Shown here piece after piece: positions 37,627 through 49,441 of a stretch of 64,000 nt of DNA. The notes beneath the pieces are model-generated. The model was not told where the DNA came from. It was given only the letters and a program-made list of their open reading frames with translations, and ran no database searches. This DNA comes from Leptoclinus maculatus. Its lineage: Eukaryota > Chordata > Actinopteri > Perciformes > Stichaeidae. Each line of letters begins with the position of its first letter. The stretch's first letter is position 1. A program made the position numbers and the translations under genes. The stretch lies in NCBI GenBank assembly GCA_032191485.1, contig JAVDOI010000011.1:5374298-5438297 (forward strand), written 5' to 3'.

Positions 37627-37883
37627 CTACGACAGCTTTGGCTCACGTGTATCGTTGTATTTACAGCCATTTACCGCTTCGAAGTGACGCAACAACGTGA
37701 TTTCTCAGAAAACGAAATTGAAATAATTAAAAGCATAACATCAAACCTATACTTCTGGAGCCAGGGCCCCCTCCCAGTTTGCAACGCCATTACATCACCG
37801 CTCAGAGAAAACAAACCAAAACACCAAGCCTCTTACTTTTGTAAAATGGCCAATTACACATTACAGAAAGAATAACTGGTCAG
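37627..37883 (+). CDS. Exon-like block, 82-codon frame between good splice sites
   Basis: The acceptor TTTCTCCTTCACAG and a consensus CAG/GTAAGT donor (37,884) enclose 257 nt. From the first base a frame of 82 codons is open to TAA at 37,873-37,875, eight bases before the donor. It has Cys, Trp and a late SYFCK motif, loosely immunoglobulin-like, but the stop before the donor argues against an internal coding exon. It could be non-coding, a transposon remnant or a pseudo-exon. Confidence 0.2.
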
Positions 37884-38038
37884 GTAAGTGGAGGAAAACA
37901 GAACTGTGAGAATGTTGGAACATAGGACACTAAAGAACAGCTGCATAAATTCATTGTTAATCAATTTTTAAAGGCAAACAGCTTCCCCACACATGTACAC
38001 AAACATACGTAACAGGTGAACACTCTCTTCAATGCAGC

Positions 38039-38040
<2 letters not shown>

Positions 38041-38106
<66 letters not shown>
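38041..38106 (+). repeat. (CA)33 microsatellite
   Basis: 66 bp pure CA. Confidence 0.98.
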
Positions 38107-38109
<3 letters not shown>

Positions 38110-38479
38110 CCAGAGAGATGAATGCGGCAGATGGAGGCACAGAAACCTGCACAGGTACTGATAACTCACACATGAAAGCTGGGAACACCCCCGCACTCAC
38201 TCTGGTGTCTTTGTTGCTGTTTCCATGGCCACTGCTCTTTGATGCTGAATGAAGCATCTTTGTTTTCACCTGTGACTGAAGATTATTAGATTAGTGTTAC
38301 AAAGACACTGTTGCAGTTTTCCCACCGTCTTATTCAGTGTGACGCAGTATGGTGTGTTTTTCTATCTGGCTCTCAGTCAAGCCCCTCTCAATGTTACATC
38401 CTTTTACCTCTATGCTGTTCAGCAGGGAAGCATATCAAACTTCTGAGGGAAAATCACAAAATCTTACCTTAAATAATAT

Positions 38480-39020
38480 GACAACATTTTTTTTTTTTTT
38501 TATTTGCTTTTGGCTGATCTAGACGCTGTTTCGAAGCCTTTACCATCCTGCCAAGTATACACTTCCACAGTAAACAGTGAGTGTAACATTTCTCATTATG
38601 GGAGACTGCAGGATGAAACACATACTGTGGAAGAACAATGAAACCAATGTGGCGACCAATAAACAGCAACTGGAAACATCTTTTTTTTTTTTTTTTTTTG
38701 CTGACAGAGAAAAAGTAAAAAGAAAATATATATATATTTAATTTTTTTGTGAATTAATTATTATTATTTTTTTTTTGTGAATTAATTTTTATTTTTTGTG
38801 AATTAATTATTATTTTTTTTTTTTGGTGATCTTATTTTTTATTTTTTTGCTGGCGTGAATGGGCTTCCATAGTTATTGGTCGCCACCTCAGCCACATTGG
38901 TTTCATTCTTTATACTCCAGAGCTTCAAGGGTGCGTTTGCTCAGTACAATTATTTTTTTTTTGCTGGTGGAAAAAAAGTAAAATAATTTTTTAGTGATCT
39001 TATTAATTATTTTTTTTTCT
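38480..39020. repeat. Poly-T-punctuated repeat cluster with an inverted repeat
   Basis: T tracts of 9-18 nt recur. GTGAATTAATTATTATT units repeat near 38,749-38,815, and GTGATCTTATT recurs near 38,826 and 38,994. GAAACCAATGTGG...CGACCAATA (38,639-38,661) reappears inverted at 38,874-38,907 with nine extra bases. Nested retro-insertions or local rearrangement are likely. Confidence 0.6.
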
Positions 39021-39429
39021 TGCCAGGGAAACCCACAGGAGGAGGGGGGTTAAGGGGAAGGCCCCAAAACCACCGTCAGTATGGTGAGAAGCACACAGCC
39101 GACACTCACACTGCAAGAAAGAATCACACAGGTGCTAGGAAGACACAGCTAAATACTAATGCTACAGTTTCTGATTCACATCAAGTGATTTTAAACACAC
39201 CTCAGTCAACAGGTACCTTTCAAATGCACATGGACCCAGTGACATCATTGGTATGTCAGCTGGTATTTAAAAGAAAACGTTTGACACTTTGGGAAATATG
39301 CTCCCCAGAGGTGATGAGCAATCACAATAGTTTGGCTCCATTGATACACAATATTTTGTGTTCTTCAATCAATTAATGAATTCTTATTTACCGTCTTGTT
39401 TATTCTTGCTGCTTTGTTAGACTTCGGAG

Positions 39430-39620
39430 TAACTATTGGCGGTGCTGCCAGCCGTGCAATTAAACTAGTTCATGATGTTAATTTTAATGGAGAGCTACTT
39501 CATGAGCCATTTGTTTATATTACCTCAACTCTGACAAAGCATGAACTTGGCCTGCAAGATTTCCCTAACTAATTAGACCAAATGTTACCCTCGGCGATAC
39601 ATTTCTGGATTAGGAGAGCC
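39430..39620. promoter_or_regulatory. Candidate conserved non-coding element
   Basis: Non-repetitive, with GCAATTAAACTAG, TGTTAATTTTAATGG, CATTTGTTTATATT and CTAACTAATTAGAC homeodomain/forkhead-like cores. Confidence 0.3.
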
Positions 39621-39790
39621 TCCAAGGAAAAACTATGACATACACTTGGATTTATGTTATTTGTGTTTCTGTAATTGGGACTAAATCTGGTCAAAATCTT
39701 TTAACGTGTATCCACCCTGCCTCTTGAACTCTTGAGTGCTTACATGTGTTATTTTTTCTTTGATGACGATAATCAGTGGAAAACAAAGAA

Positions 39791-39793
<3 letters not shown>

Positions 39794-39856
<63 letters not shown>
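39794..39856 (+). repeat. (GA)31 microsatellite
   Basis: Pure GA. Confidence 0.97.
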
Positions 39857-39858
<2 letters not shown>

Positions 39859-41829
39859 CCAGAACAAAAAGAGAGAAAATGAGGCAAAGCAGCAGTTCTA
39901 TAAGATATAGAAATAACATGTACTGTAATTGAGGGAATAAACTGTGAGCGAAAGGATTTCAAAACAGTTTGAACGTACCTGTTGAACTTGGCTTTTATGT
40001 GAATAATTCTGGCTGTTATTCCTCATATCTGGGATGTGTTTTTGACATACAGAAATATGAAAAAAATCATACATTTGCAATGAGAGAAGGAGAGAAGAGA
40101 AAATAAAGGAAATGAGCGTTTGTGTTACATGAATTCCTGTCCCTCTACGCCGGTTAAGAACACAATATATGGAACCTTTTTCTTTCTTTGATGGCAGCGA
40201 TCAGTCACACATAATGAAAACACAAAGAAAGAAGTACAGGAAACAGGAAAAAGAGGTCAAAAGGTATAGATTGAACTCCTGATTCTAGATGTCATTTGAA
40301 TATACAGCATGTGGGGAGGAGCAGGTCTCTCTTTACGCACCTGTAGCTGCTCATACATTTAATCATTTAATGTTTCACTCGGCTTTTGTTTAATATATGC
40401 ACATCATTTGCATGTCATGCATTCACATGTTTCTCCCGCACAAACACTTTTCTATGACCTCTTCTCGTTGTATTCAATCATTTTGAATTCACACCTTTCT
40501 TTTCCGTTAATCAAGTTTATTTCACAACATTAAGGTTCAGGTCGAGGAGTGTATTTTCTGTACGTTAAATTGACTAGTCTCGCCCGTCCCTCTTTATTTT
40601 GCTTGTAGAATTTGTGAAGACCCCATCAGAGCGACTCCATCACTCCTCGCTCATCGCTGTGGGCACGTCAACGCTCACAAGCGTTCTCATTAGCAAACAT
40701 CGTGTAAATAACCAACCCACCACTTTCTCCAGGAACTCCTATGATGCCTGGTATCCCACAATGCCTTCATTTAGAAGCATCTTTTCTTCTGTCAGCCGGG
40801 ACGAAATAACATCATGGTTGGGTTTAAAACGTAAACTTAGATTTAGGCCACAAAGGTTTAGGAAAACCGCCACAAATACGTCTTTAGTCAACAATATGTT
40901 TTGTGTCCTGTGTTTGCTGGACCCATCCACCTCCTCACTCCCCCACCTTATGTGGTCTCCCTCAATATATAATACTACATCACGAGCTCTGACCGTTGCA
41001 GCTATAGTTACGTGGATGTGTTTAATTTGTGTGTCCACCACGGAAAAGGATCCTAATTAACTCTCCATTGTCATTGTTTTGTGCTGAGAGCCACGAAAAA
41101 AGAGAATATTTGTTTCCATGTACACAAATCACTAGATTTCAGCTTTGTGACCATTTCACAAACTGCCCTGAGACTAGACTGGGTCTGAATAATGTTGGAC
41201 TTTATATTGATGAGCCCTGCTTTTGTTTTTAGGATGACAAGATGTATGTATTTTTTTAGATATATGGTGGTCTGTTGCCTTATTTGTGGAAGTGTAGCAA
41301 AGGTGCCCATCCATCCCAGACTGTATGAGGCCTCTGTTAACCTCTCAACCAGACCTACCGCAAACAAATTGAGTAATCACGATCCGATTCCAAGCGATAA
41401 GTAAAGTTCTTGGAAGCTCGAATGTCAACATGTTCTCCACCACCCGACCCAGAGACGTAGAATGATGCCAGACAGCTGTAACTTCTCTAAATATGTTGGT
41501 TGTTGTGTCAAGAATATGATCAGTCCTTTGATATACCACACAGTTTCTGAGATAGCGTAACCTATCCTCTCTAGCATCCCTGAGTGATACTGTAAACCCT
41601 TTGGCAGGGTGGTCAGGGAACTCCCTGAAGGAGATATCACATATTTGATAAATGGGGCCGAAATCCTGTTTTGTGTCTGCTTATTTCATCTCATCTCCTC
41701 CTTCTTGCTTTTACAATACATGATTAAATAGTCTCTCTTTCGTAATATTTTCCTCTATATATATCTGTCTTCTCTGTTCTCAGTATCTGTCTTTCTGTAC
41801 ATGTGCCCCAAAAGTCTCTATTTATTTTC

Positions 41830-42065
41830 CCTCTGTCTCGTTGCCCAATCAGATGGCAGAACGAGATACCAGCGTTAATGATCCCGGTAATGCCTCTCAC
41901 AGTTTCTGGAAATTTCTGGTGAAATGTGCTGAGCAGTCTCATTTTATTGAAGGGACCAACAGTTATTGAAAATATAATGCTTAATAGCCATGACAGGAGC
42001 TGGCAGAACACGGCCTGCGTGCAGGGGATGTTGGTGGCTGACAACCCCTCATCAGCGCTTTGCTG
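41830..42065. promoter_or_regulatory. Candidate conserved non-coding element
   Basis: Unique block with CCAATCAGATGGCAGA, GCGTTAATGATCCCGG and TATAATGCTTAATAGCC; not in any repeat I recognise. Confidence 0.28.
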
Positions 42066-42419
42066 CACATTTAGATTCTAAGCTATCGTCTTCGATGAAC
42101 TTCAAAGATGTTTATGAGCTCAGTATAACATGGAGGTAAATACTGTTAAGAGTCTCAGTAGAGTCATGTTGTTTCACAACTCTTGGCTCAAGCTGTGTTT
42201 CGTGGCAACTTTAGTTATTTTAGAGATGGTTGACATGAAGGTGCACAAAAAGGTCGCGTGTATAGTTTCACACAGTATCTTTGGCTTTAAAGGATAGTGT
42301 CTACGCGAAGAAACGAACCACAGAATTTGGTTTGTGAAATTTGGTTCATTCAGTTCAGGAGAAGGAGAAGGATCCAAATGTAGATACAACAGCAGTTAAA
42401 TCATTTAACAAACAAAAAG

Positions 42420-42665
42420 CTGACAAGCCAGGAGTCTCAAAAAGCCGTCAGGAACAGCAGGCAGATACGTAAGCAAACATCCACACAGCAATAAAGAAAA
42501 CAAAGACAAACCGACATAAGACAGTGGAAGCAAAGAGACACAATACACAAGAGAGGGAGATAATGAGGGACAGGTGAGAGCAGGGCTGACGAGCAACAGG
42601 TGAAAATCACAAGTGCAGTAAATCACACAGGCGGGAAACAAACAAAGGTAGGAAGTAAAATTATA
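42420..42665 (-). repeat. Interspersed repeat, minus-strand copy
   Basis: The reverse complement carries the same block order as 52,640-52,890, notably TTTTCACCTGTTGCTCG then TCAGCCCTGCTCTCACCTGT. The two copies are inverted and about 10 kb apart. Confidence 0.6.
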
Positions 42666-44378
42666 AAAGACATAAGAAGAAGGGTAGGAAAAGAAATCTG
42701 GCCAATAGTTCCAGTGCTTTTGTCTGGGTGGGGATTTGTATTGTCTCATCTACAGATTTGGCAAAATCATTGGTGTTAGTAGTTGTAAGATTTTCAGTCA
42801 AAAATAGTTTAAATTGCAGCATCCTGCTCAGCACTGACTTCAGCACTGACCTCCTTATTGTGCTCATTTGTCCCTCAGCTCCGCTCAGTGTTTTGGATGT
42901 AACGGTGCTACTTTATTGTGTTGTTTACTTTATCCTTGTCTTTGTACATGTTACATCACAATATTTACAGCATGCAATACAATTAAGATCCTAACATCAC
43001 TTATTTTTTTACAACTTTTATGTTTTCTTCCATAATACAAAAGGGATGAAAATCTAAGAAAGGATTGGTCCATTATTGTTCCAAATTACATAAACTAACG
43101 TCCTGCACCAGCGTCTGAAGAAGGAGCAGACCCAGTTGAGTCATGCTGCACCTGTAAGCAATAAAAAAAAGGCTTATTGTACAAATTCTGACCTATAATT
43201 AATCGGCCACAAGTCAACTCAAAGAACATTTCTGTAGTTTAACATTCTTCTAAGTTGTTACACTCGTTGTCCTATCAAGGTGGCTAAATGACACTTAATG
43301 TTACCTGTGATGGAAATGAACAGTAGATGAACAACAGGATGATCAAGTGTAGAGATTGGTGACAAAATGAATAACGTACATGATACAAATTGCAAGCCCA
43401 TTAGAGTTTAGGGGAGAAAAATGTGTGTTTGTGTGTGTACTTTTTATGAATGAGTAGCCTTTATACAGAAAGGAGTACAGTGTGTATGTGAGTGTGTGTC
43501 AGCAGGTGGTGTGTGTGGGGGCATTCAGTTAGACTTTTCATCATTAAAAATGGATGTAAAGCAGAAACATTCTCTTCCTATGTGGTCTGTATCACTCAAC
43601 ACACAGATAATTAGACACAACTCAATGTCTGCACAGTGAGTGTGTGTACAATGACGTGCACGGTGTTTGTATATATTACACGTGTGTGAACGTGTGTGCC
43701 CGCCGCATTGTGGAGGTCTGAGCTGCAAACGTGCGTGTGCACACGTGTGTGTGTGTGAGAGTGAAAGCCTCCCTTCTCTACATTCAGTGAGATACAGCGT
43801 GTTGATAAAGGTTTGAAACCGAGCCTCAAAAAAATGAAGAAGAAAGAATCTGCTGTTTGAAAAAAAAAAGAGAATAATTTCAGCTACGATGGAAACATCA
43901 TTATTCATCCAGACATCAGTGCACATTAAATCTTACTGTGGGAGAGGCGGGCAGAGGAGCCATCATTCTTGAAAACTAATTTTGCTGTGCAAATGTTATG
44001 ACAACCACGTCATTTTTCACATATTTTTGATACCGCAGAAAGTCTTAAATATTTCGTCTTGGGAGAGATAATCTGTTGGTCTGAGTTTTTGACAAAGTGC
44101 CAACAGTTACAACAGCTTTGACCTTTCTCGCTGTAGCGCCTACCTCCATCCTGCCTGTTCACCTTCCCGAGTCCAACTCTTCTCTCTTTTCTCTTCCCTG
44201 ATAACTTTCTCCTTCACTTCGTTCATGCTTTTCTTCCGCCTCCCTTTTCTCACATCTACCTCTTTTCCACCATCCTTTTCTTCATGATTTCTCTTCCTCA
44301 CCTGCTTCCTCCCCCAAACTCTTCCTCCATCCTCACACATCTTCTTTCCCGTCCCCGGTCATTTGTTTTTTACTGCAG

Positions 44379-44496
44379 GTCTAAAAATCAAGGAGACCAA
44401 ACCAGAGAGGGGAGTGTACGGACAAAGGGGAAAGATGCAGAGAGAAAGTCAGAGAAAGAAACCTACAGTGACATCGATACTGATACTGACCAATGA
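44379..44496 (+). CDS. Candidate C-terminal exon, 38 residues plus stop
   Basis: A long pyrimidine tract ending TTTTTTACTGCAG (to 44,378) is followed in entry phase 2 by an open frame ending TGA at 44,494-44,496. The peptide is very hydrophilic: it starts SKNQGDQTREGSV, has a Lys/Glu-rich middle, and ends KETYSDIDTDTDQ, which could be an acidic cytoplasmic tail. No partner exon upstream is convincing. Caution: the stretch is purine-rich after a pyrimidine tract, a composition that produces Lys/Glu/Arg codons by chance. No polyadenylation signal is obvious close by. Confidence 0.35.
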
Positions 44497-45094
44497 ATTC
44501 CATATCCAGTGAGATATTAATGTGTTTATATAGTGACTTGGCTGTAATGTCAACATTACTGTTGCTCCTCTATAGACAACATTTATTCTAGATATATTTT
44601 AAATATTCAAGTCTAATCCGGTTCTGTATTTAAAGACAACCCGGCTGACATAGAAAGTATCTAGCTAATATGCACACCTTAATATTTGTATATTTATCGC
44701 AAGTCATATCATCATCGCAATATTGAACAACGTCATCGCAGATTTCCCTCATATCCTGCAGGCCTACTATGAATAATATATGATGGACATGAAGATGAAG
44801 TTGAAATTGGAGAAACACAGAAAGACAAAGGGAGAAATTAGGATTTTTTGTTCTAGAGCAGACAGATGTGAAGATGATTTCTAGGATGGAAGAAGACAAA
44901 TCACACTGATATGTAGAGCAAGAATGAGAGAAAAGGTAGTAAAGAACAACAAGAGCCTCAACGGATACGGAAAGAGAGACGCTTGAGTGAAAAGACAAAA
45001 ACAAAGAAAAAGAGGAAGAAAAGATGAAAAGCTCTTTTTGATCCGTCCCAGGCTGCGGCAACACTCCCGGTAATCTGAGGACTTGATTGAGAAT
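44497..45094. other. No gene seen; purine-rich tract
   Basis: If the exon at 44,379-44,496 is real, the first part is its 3' UTR. 44,810-45,030 is purine-rich. Confidence 0.4.
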
Positions 45095-45240
45095 ACTTCA
45101 TGTGATTGGTGTAACGTTAGCCTCTGCGACCTCCCAAAGCACTTAACGAGGAAATGACCGACACACTCTGGGTAATTTGTGCCAATTAACTACCATGGCA
45201 ACCCCTGAGGTAAGCATATCAGCTGTCCTTTAATCAGGGT
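45095..45240. promoter_or_regulatory. Candidate conserved non-coding element
   Basis: Unique sequence with GGGTAATTTG, GCCAATTAAC and CTTTAATCAGGG cores directly before the (CA)73 array. Confidence 0.25.
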
Positions 45241-45304
45241 ACGGGCATTATCTTAGGTAATGCTGAGAAACGTGAGAATTTATGTACACATATTGACTCA
45301 TAAA

Positions 45305-45453
<149 letters not shown>

Positions 45454-45590
45454 TCCTACATTACCAACAGTGGACTTTCACTCAGGTCCTACTAGCAGGG
45501 GACCTCTGTTTCTGGTCATTTTTAAAAATGTACGTTGTCCAGATTATTATTGCAAATATAGCTTTTAATCTTAACAAAAAAAAAAAAATT

Positions 45591-45593
<3 letters not shown>

Positions 45594-45626
<33 letters not shown>

Positions 45627-45628
45627 CT
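45594..45628 (+). repeat. (CT)n microsatellite
   Basis: CT run with one CG, followed by TATATA stretches; 140 bp after the CA array at 45,307. Confidence 0.93.
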
Positions 45629-45984
45629 ATATATACAGTATTTGTATATATATATACAAATTATTTTCATAGTTGGCGGCATCCTATCGTGACCTTAAAT
45701 TGAGTATCACTGGTATATAACATTTTCTTTTAGGTTTAGGTGTTCATTTTAGCCAACGTTAGCTATTGTTAGCTAGCATTTATGTTAGCAAGCTGTCATA
45801 TTACTAATATATAGTTAATTTTGTTTTGGTTCTGGATCTTTTTATGACTTATCGGTCCATGTTATGACTGTTTTATGCACTTTGGCACCTCGATTACATA
45901 CAAAGTCAATGCAAAGCCTGCCGACGCAAAGACGTGAAAAACACAATTATGTAAATTAAGTTTTAAGCGGGAATGGTAATTGAT

Positions 45985-46078
45985 AATGGACTGTACTTGT
46001 ATAGCACTTTTCTAGTCTTTCCGACCACTCAAAGCGCTTTCACAGTACTTGTCATCATTCACCCATTCACACAGTGAC
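45985..46078 (+). repeat. Teleost interspersed repeat (TATAGCACTTTTCTAGTCTT type)
   Basis: TGTACTTGTATAGCACTTTT, CTAGTCTTTCCGACCACTC, AAAGCGCTTTCACAGTA and CATTCACCCATTCACAC follow a very common fish short repeat, probably a LINE/SINE tail. Family not fixed. Confidence 0.6.
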
Positions 46079-46199
46079 ATTGTTTAATCAGAAATGGAGG
46101 AAAAAAACCAAGAGCTCTACAACAGTACCTCATAAATCATAATTCTATGTGTACAAATGTAACATTACTGGTATAAACATTATACAATATAAATGTTGC

Positions 46200-46444
46200 T
46201 GCCATATTTCTGACTAGATTACATTATGTTATTTTGAGTGTTGATAGAGCAGCTACTAGGCATTGCATAGCATGAGTTTTGTTGTTAAACAGCTGGGTTA
46301 CCTCACACCCAAAAGGAAATAGCTGCAAGGCGTAAAATATCACATCACTACCATTATTCCTTTTCAAAACATGTTCACAAGCAACAGGGTTTATGGGAAA
46401 TGTGGTCTTAATTTTGAGGGAAAAAAATGTAGTAGCACCTTTAA
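46200..46444 (-). repeat. TTAAAGGTGC-type repeat, minus strand
   Basis: Ends GCACCTTTAA (46,435-46,444), the exact complement of the start at 25,862. The interior is not clearly homologous, so it may be a different member. The left limit is uncertain. Confidence 0.35.
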
Positions 46445-48579
46445 TATACTTTATGAGAATCAACTTAACACCATTGTTCTTACACAGTAAAGCCTACCCA
46501 TGGTGGTTTGTGGCTGGACAAACGCCTGCTTAAATTCCCGTACTCGCTGTGGAAATCTGGTTCAGGAAAGAATGAGTAATACGCTCACTTCTTTCGACAC
46601 TATGATATTGAGATGAGCGAGGCAGGTAACCCCCAGCTGAATAGTCACTAGAAGAAGGTGGCTGTGTTTGTGTGATACGGAGCTTGGAAAGATGTTGCAT
46701 GTTCAGCAAGCTTTCCCCGAATAAATATAGGTTAAAAAGAAAGTTCCACCCAAGCACTGACTCATCTCTGCTGGGGTTGGTCGTCCTTGTCAGCTTGTCT
46801 GGTGGCATGAAGAGAGGGCAGACCGATGATAATTCAGCATCTTTGGCTGCTTTCCCTCCTCTCTTCCACCTCATCCTCTGCTCCTGAGCTCTCCACATGG
46901 TTTCAATTTTCTCTGCAGGCCGCAATGTCAAAAATCACCACATCTTTGGAAGTCGACAATCGCAAAAATATGTTTTTTCTTCTGTATTTAGGCTGCTTTT
47001 CGGTTTTTAAATCCACTACTGACAGATATATAACAGATAGAAAAATGGGAAAGAAAGAGAGACCCCTAAGGTATTTCCATACTGTCTTTATCTCATCTGT
47101 GCTTCTGTCCATTGTGGCAAAGGGGAAGTGGTTTCTGCAGTGTGGGCCGTGTTGGCTACAAACATCAGAGACAGACAGATAATTACATTGTCAGACTGGG
47201 GAGATCTTACATTGTGCAATATGTCTCTGCATGCAGACACATCCACACTAATCTGTTAATTGTTTTTTAGTGTCACAATTTGGCTTGTTTTATTTGATCA
47301 GAAACAACTTTTTTTACACTGAAAATCAGTCTGGGCCAACAAAATGTTTAAACCCTTTTAACCCCCTCTTAACTCTGGCCTCTGTCGTGCTTAAAACAGT
47401 CAGATTATTTGGCTAAATCCCACGAATTTGGACTTCCCTGGGAGTGCTCGAACCCTGAACCACACTCTTGCTAAACCAAGGCGAGCCGGGAGTTGTCCCC
47501 AAGAAGAAATGGGCGTCTCCAAGACGGCGACGTGGGAATTTTTGGAGTTCTGCTTAAATTCTTTGGCTTTCCAGCTCGTGTCAGTCAGTGTTCGAGCATA
47601 CTGGGTGGCACTAAACTTTCAGAAGACCGTTGGGGGGGAACATCAAGGATGTTTCATTGCAACCTTTTTATTTTAATCCAGAGACTCTGTATGGTAAAAC
47701 GTGGGAAAAGACGATCCTCCCCTTAACAACTGCAATGAAGTGCCCTTTATAGCTCCATGCTGATGCAGTGGGAATTTCCAGGGGCCAACAGATGACTGCG
47801 CAGTGAGCTCCTAAAACATATTTTGAAGCTATATAAATGTGATTCAGGGTACCGCTGTAAGGACCAGTGTTCATTGTTCTTGTTAAAATGCCTGCCAGTG
47901 TTAGTTTGTTCAGATAGGTATTGTAGAAAGATGGAAAATGAAACTCATGTTTTCAGCCCTGTCTCCCCAAAATGACTTTCCGATAAAACGAAACAGCATT
48001 TTCAAGAGAAATGTAACTTGACTTTCACCCAGGAGACTGCTGTTCATGTCCTGTGTGAAACAAGTACTTTGGTTTTCATAACATTACTAAGTAGTAGTTT
48101 TGTTGCACAAACAAAGAAATTTCTAGCATTTTTGTTTCACGTTGAAGTCACAATCCATAAATAGCCAAGTATTTGTGCTTTCCTGGTTTCTTACAGTGGA
48201 CCTAAGACCTAAAATATGTCCTAGGCATCACTGGAACGCCTTTGGTGTAGGTCCCTGAATAACAGCAGCAGTGTTATTATTGTTATCCTGGCTTACAGGG
48301 TCAGTGACTTGTCTTGCTCAGGTCCTGGAATGAAAAATGTTGAAAGACCTGATCTAAGCCATCATTTGTGTATCTAACTCTCAGAAATGCAATTTCTCTG
48401 CCAAGCAGCACTCGGTCGCAAAGATTTAACCAGCCAGCTCTAAACAATGGTCTCCTGTCAGCTTGATCAAACACTGGAAGGAAAACACAGAGTGGATGCT
48501 TTGAGGCCTTACAGCCAGGCTCAGTTCAAGCACAGTTAGTGGGCACACCCACTTGCAAATATGCAACCACAAAGAGAGA
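46445..48579. other. No gene seen
   Basis: Several 60-130-codon frames on both strands without splice support. Confidence 0.45.

Positions 48580-48625
<46 letters not shown>
48580..48625 (+). repeat. (CA)23 microsatellite
   Basis: Follows a short GA run; pure CA. Confidence 0.97.
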
Positions 48626-48628
<3 letters not shown>

Positions 48629-49080
48629 AAATGCATACGTCCCTATATCAGGTGTGAATCACAGCAGGCATGCACACGCACATGCATGGATGCACACACA
48701 TACTCCAGTGCTGATTCCCCTCTAATCCTTGTTTCATTGGTGTAGAAATGACTTCACAGGTTTGCGACCCCTGATCGAGGAACTCTATTTTTTTTGGGGA
48801 GCTTTAGACCAGCCCAGAGACAAATCTGGGTCAGAGGACTAACAAAAAGCAAAAATTCCAGGCCTGACCACAGGTTTCCAACTAAAAAGAATATAAAAAA
48901 AATGGTATGGACATATTTTTTACACTTTTTGAGTTGTGTTATTGTGGATGTTGTTCAGGCCTGCATTCAGTTCTCTTTCACCTATTGAATGATTGATATG
49001 ATTGAGATCGATGAGCACTGTCATATTCATCCTACTTTGAGAAAATGGTTTCATCATGCAGACTGGTCTCATCCAGAATA

Positions 49081-49441
49081 CCTACGAAAAATAATGTGTC
49101 AAAATTCGTGATATCCCAATACATTTTTTTGTATGTTATGTGCGTAATCTTGAAAGTGGGCAGGCGGAAGGGTAGGTGGACGGGTCCAACAAACAGCGAT
49201 CTTTCAGCCAGGAGACAACAGTTCGTTCCCCATGTGAAACGAGAAGTCAATGTTTAAATTGCTTACTTTAGTAATGGCACTTCCATGGTTACTTTAACCC
49301 AAACGACGATCTATTCCTGAACCTAACTAAGTAGTTTATTGCCTAAACCTAACTGAGTAGTTTCCTGTAAAGACGGAAGTTTAGTTAAAAAAGACCGTAT
49401 GCATATAACGGAAATTGACACATGTTGCAGATTTTCGTAGG
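49081..49441. repeat. Interspersed repeat with inverted ends
   Basis: The ends are CCTACGAAAA (left) and TTTTCGTAGG (right), each followed inward by ATGTGTCAA or its complement. The inside contains TTAACCCAAACGACGATC and two tandem-like CCTAACT(A/G)AGTAGTTT blocks, a known style of teleost repeat. Probably a small non-autonomous DNA element; target duplication not seen. Confidence 0.6.

Larger units (their letters stand above)
39857..44378. other. No gene seen apart from repeats and a candidate element
   Basis: A 153-codon plus frame at 40,599-41,060 follows a good acceptor but lacks a donor and recognisable content. Degenerate CA/GT runs lie at 43,420-43,770. Confidence 0.4.

Noticed and set aside
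40599..41060. 153-codon plus-strand frame after a good acceptor
   Set aside because: No matching donor, no domain, overlaps a repeat-like segment near 40,815-40,890.
41345..41640. Overlapping 64- and 71-codon minus frames with Trp-rich content
   Set aside because: Not recognisable as a transposon or cellular protein, and lacking splice sites.
42728..42994. Hydrophobic, transmembrane-like plus frame after a good acceptor (about 42,881)
   Set aside because: No usable donor giving the phase needed for the exon at 44,379; pyrimidine-rich sequence readily mimics membrane helices.
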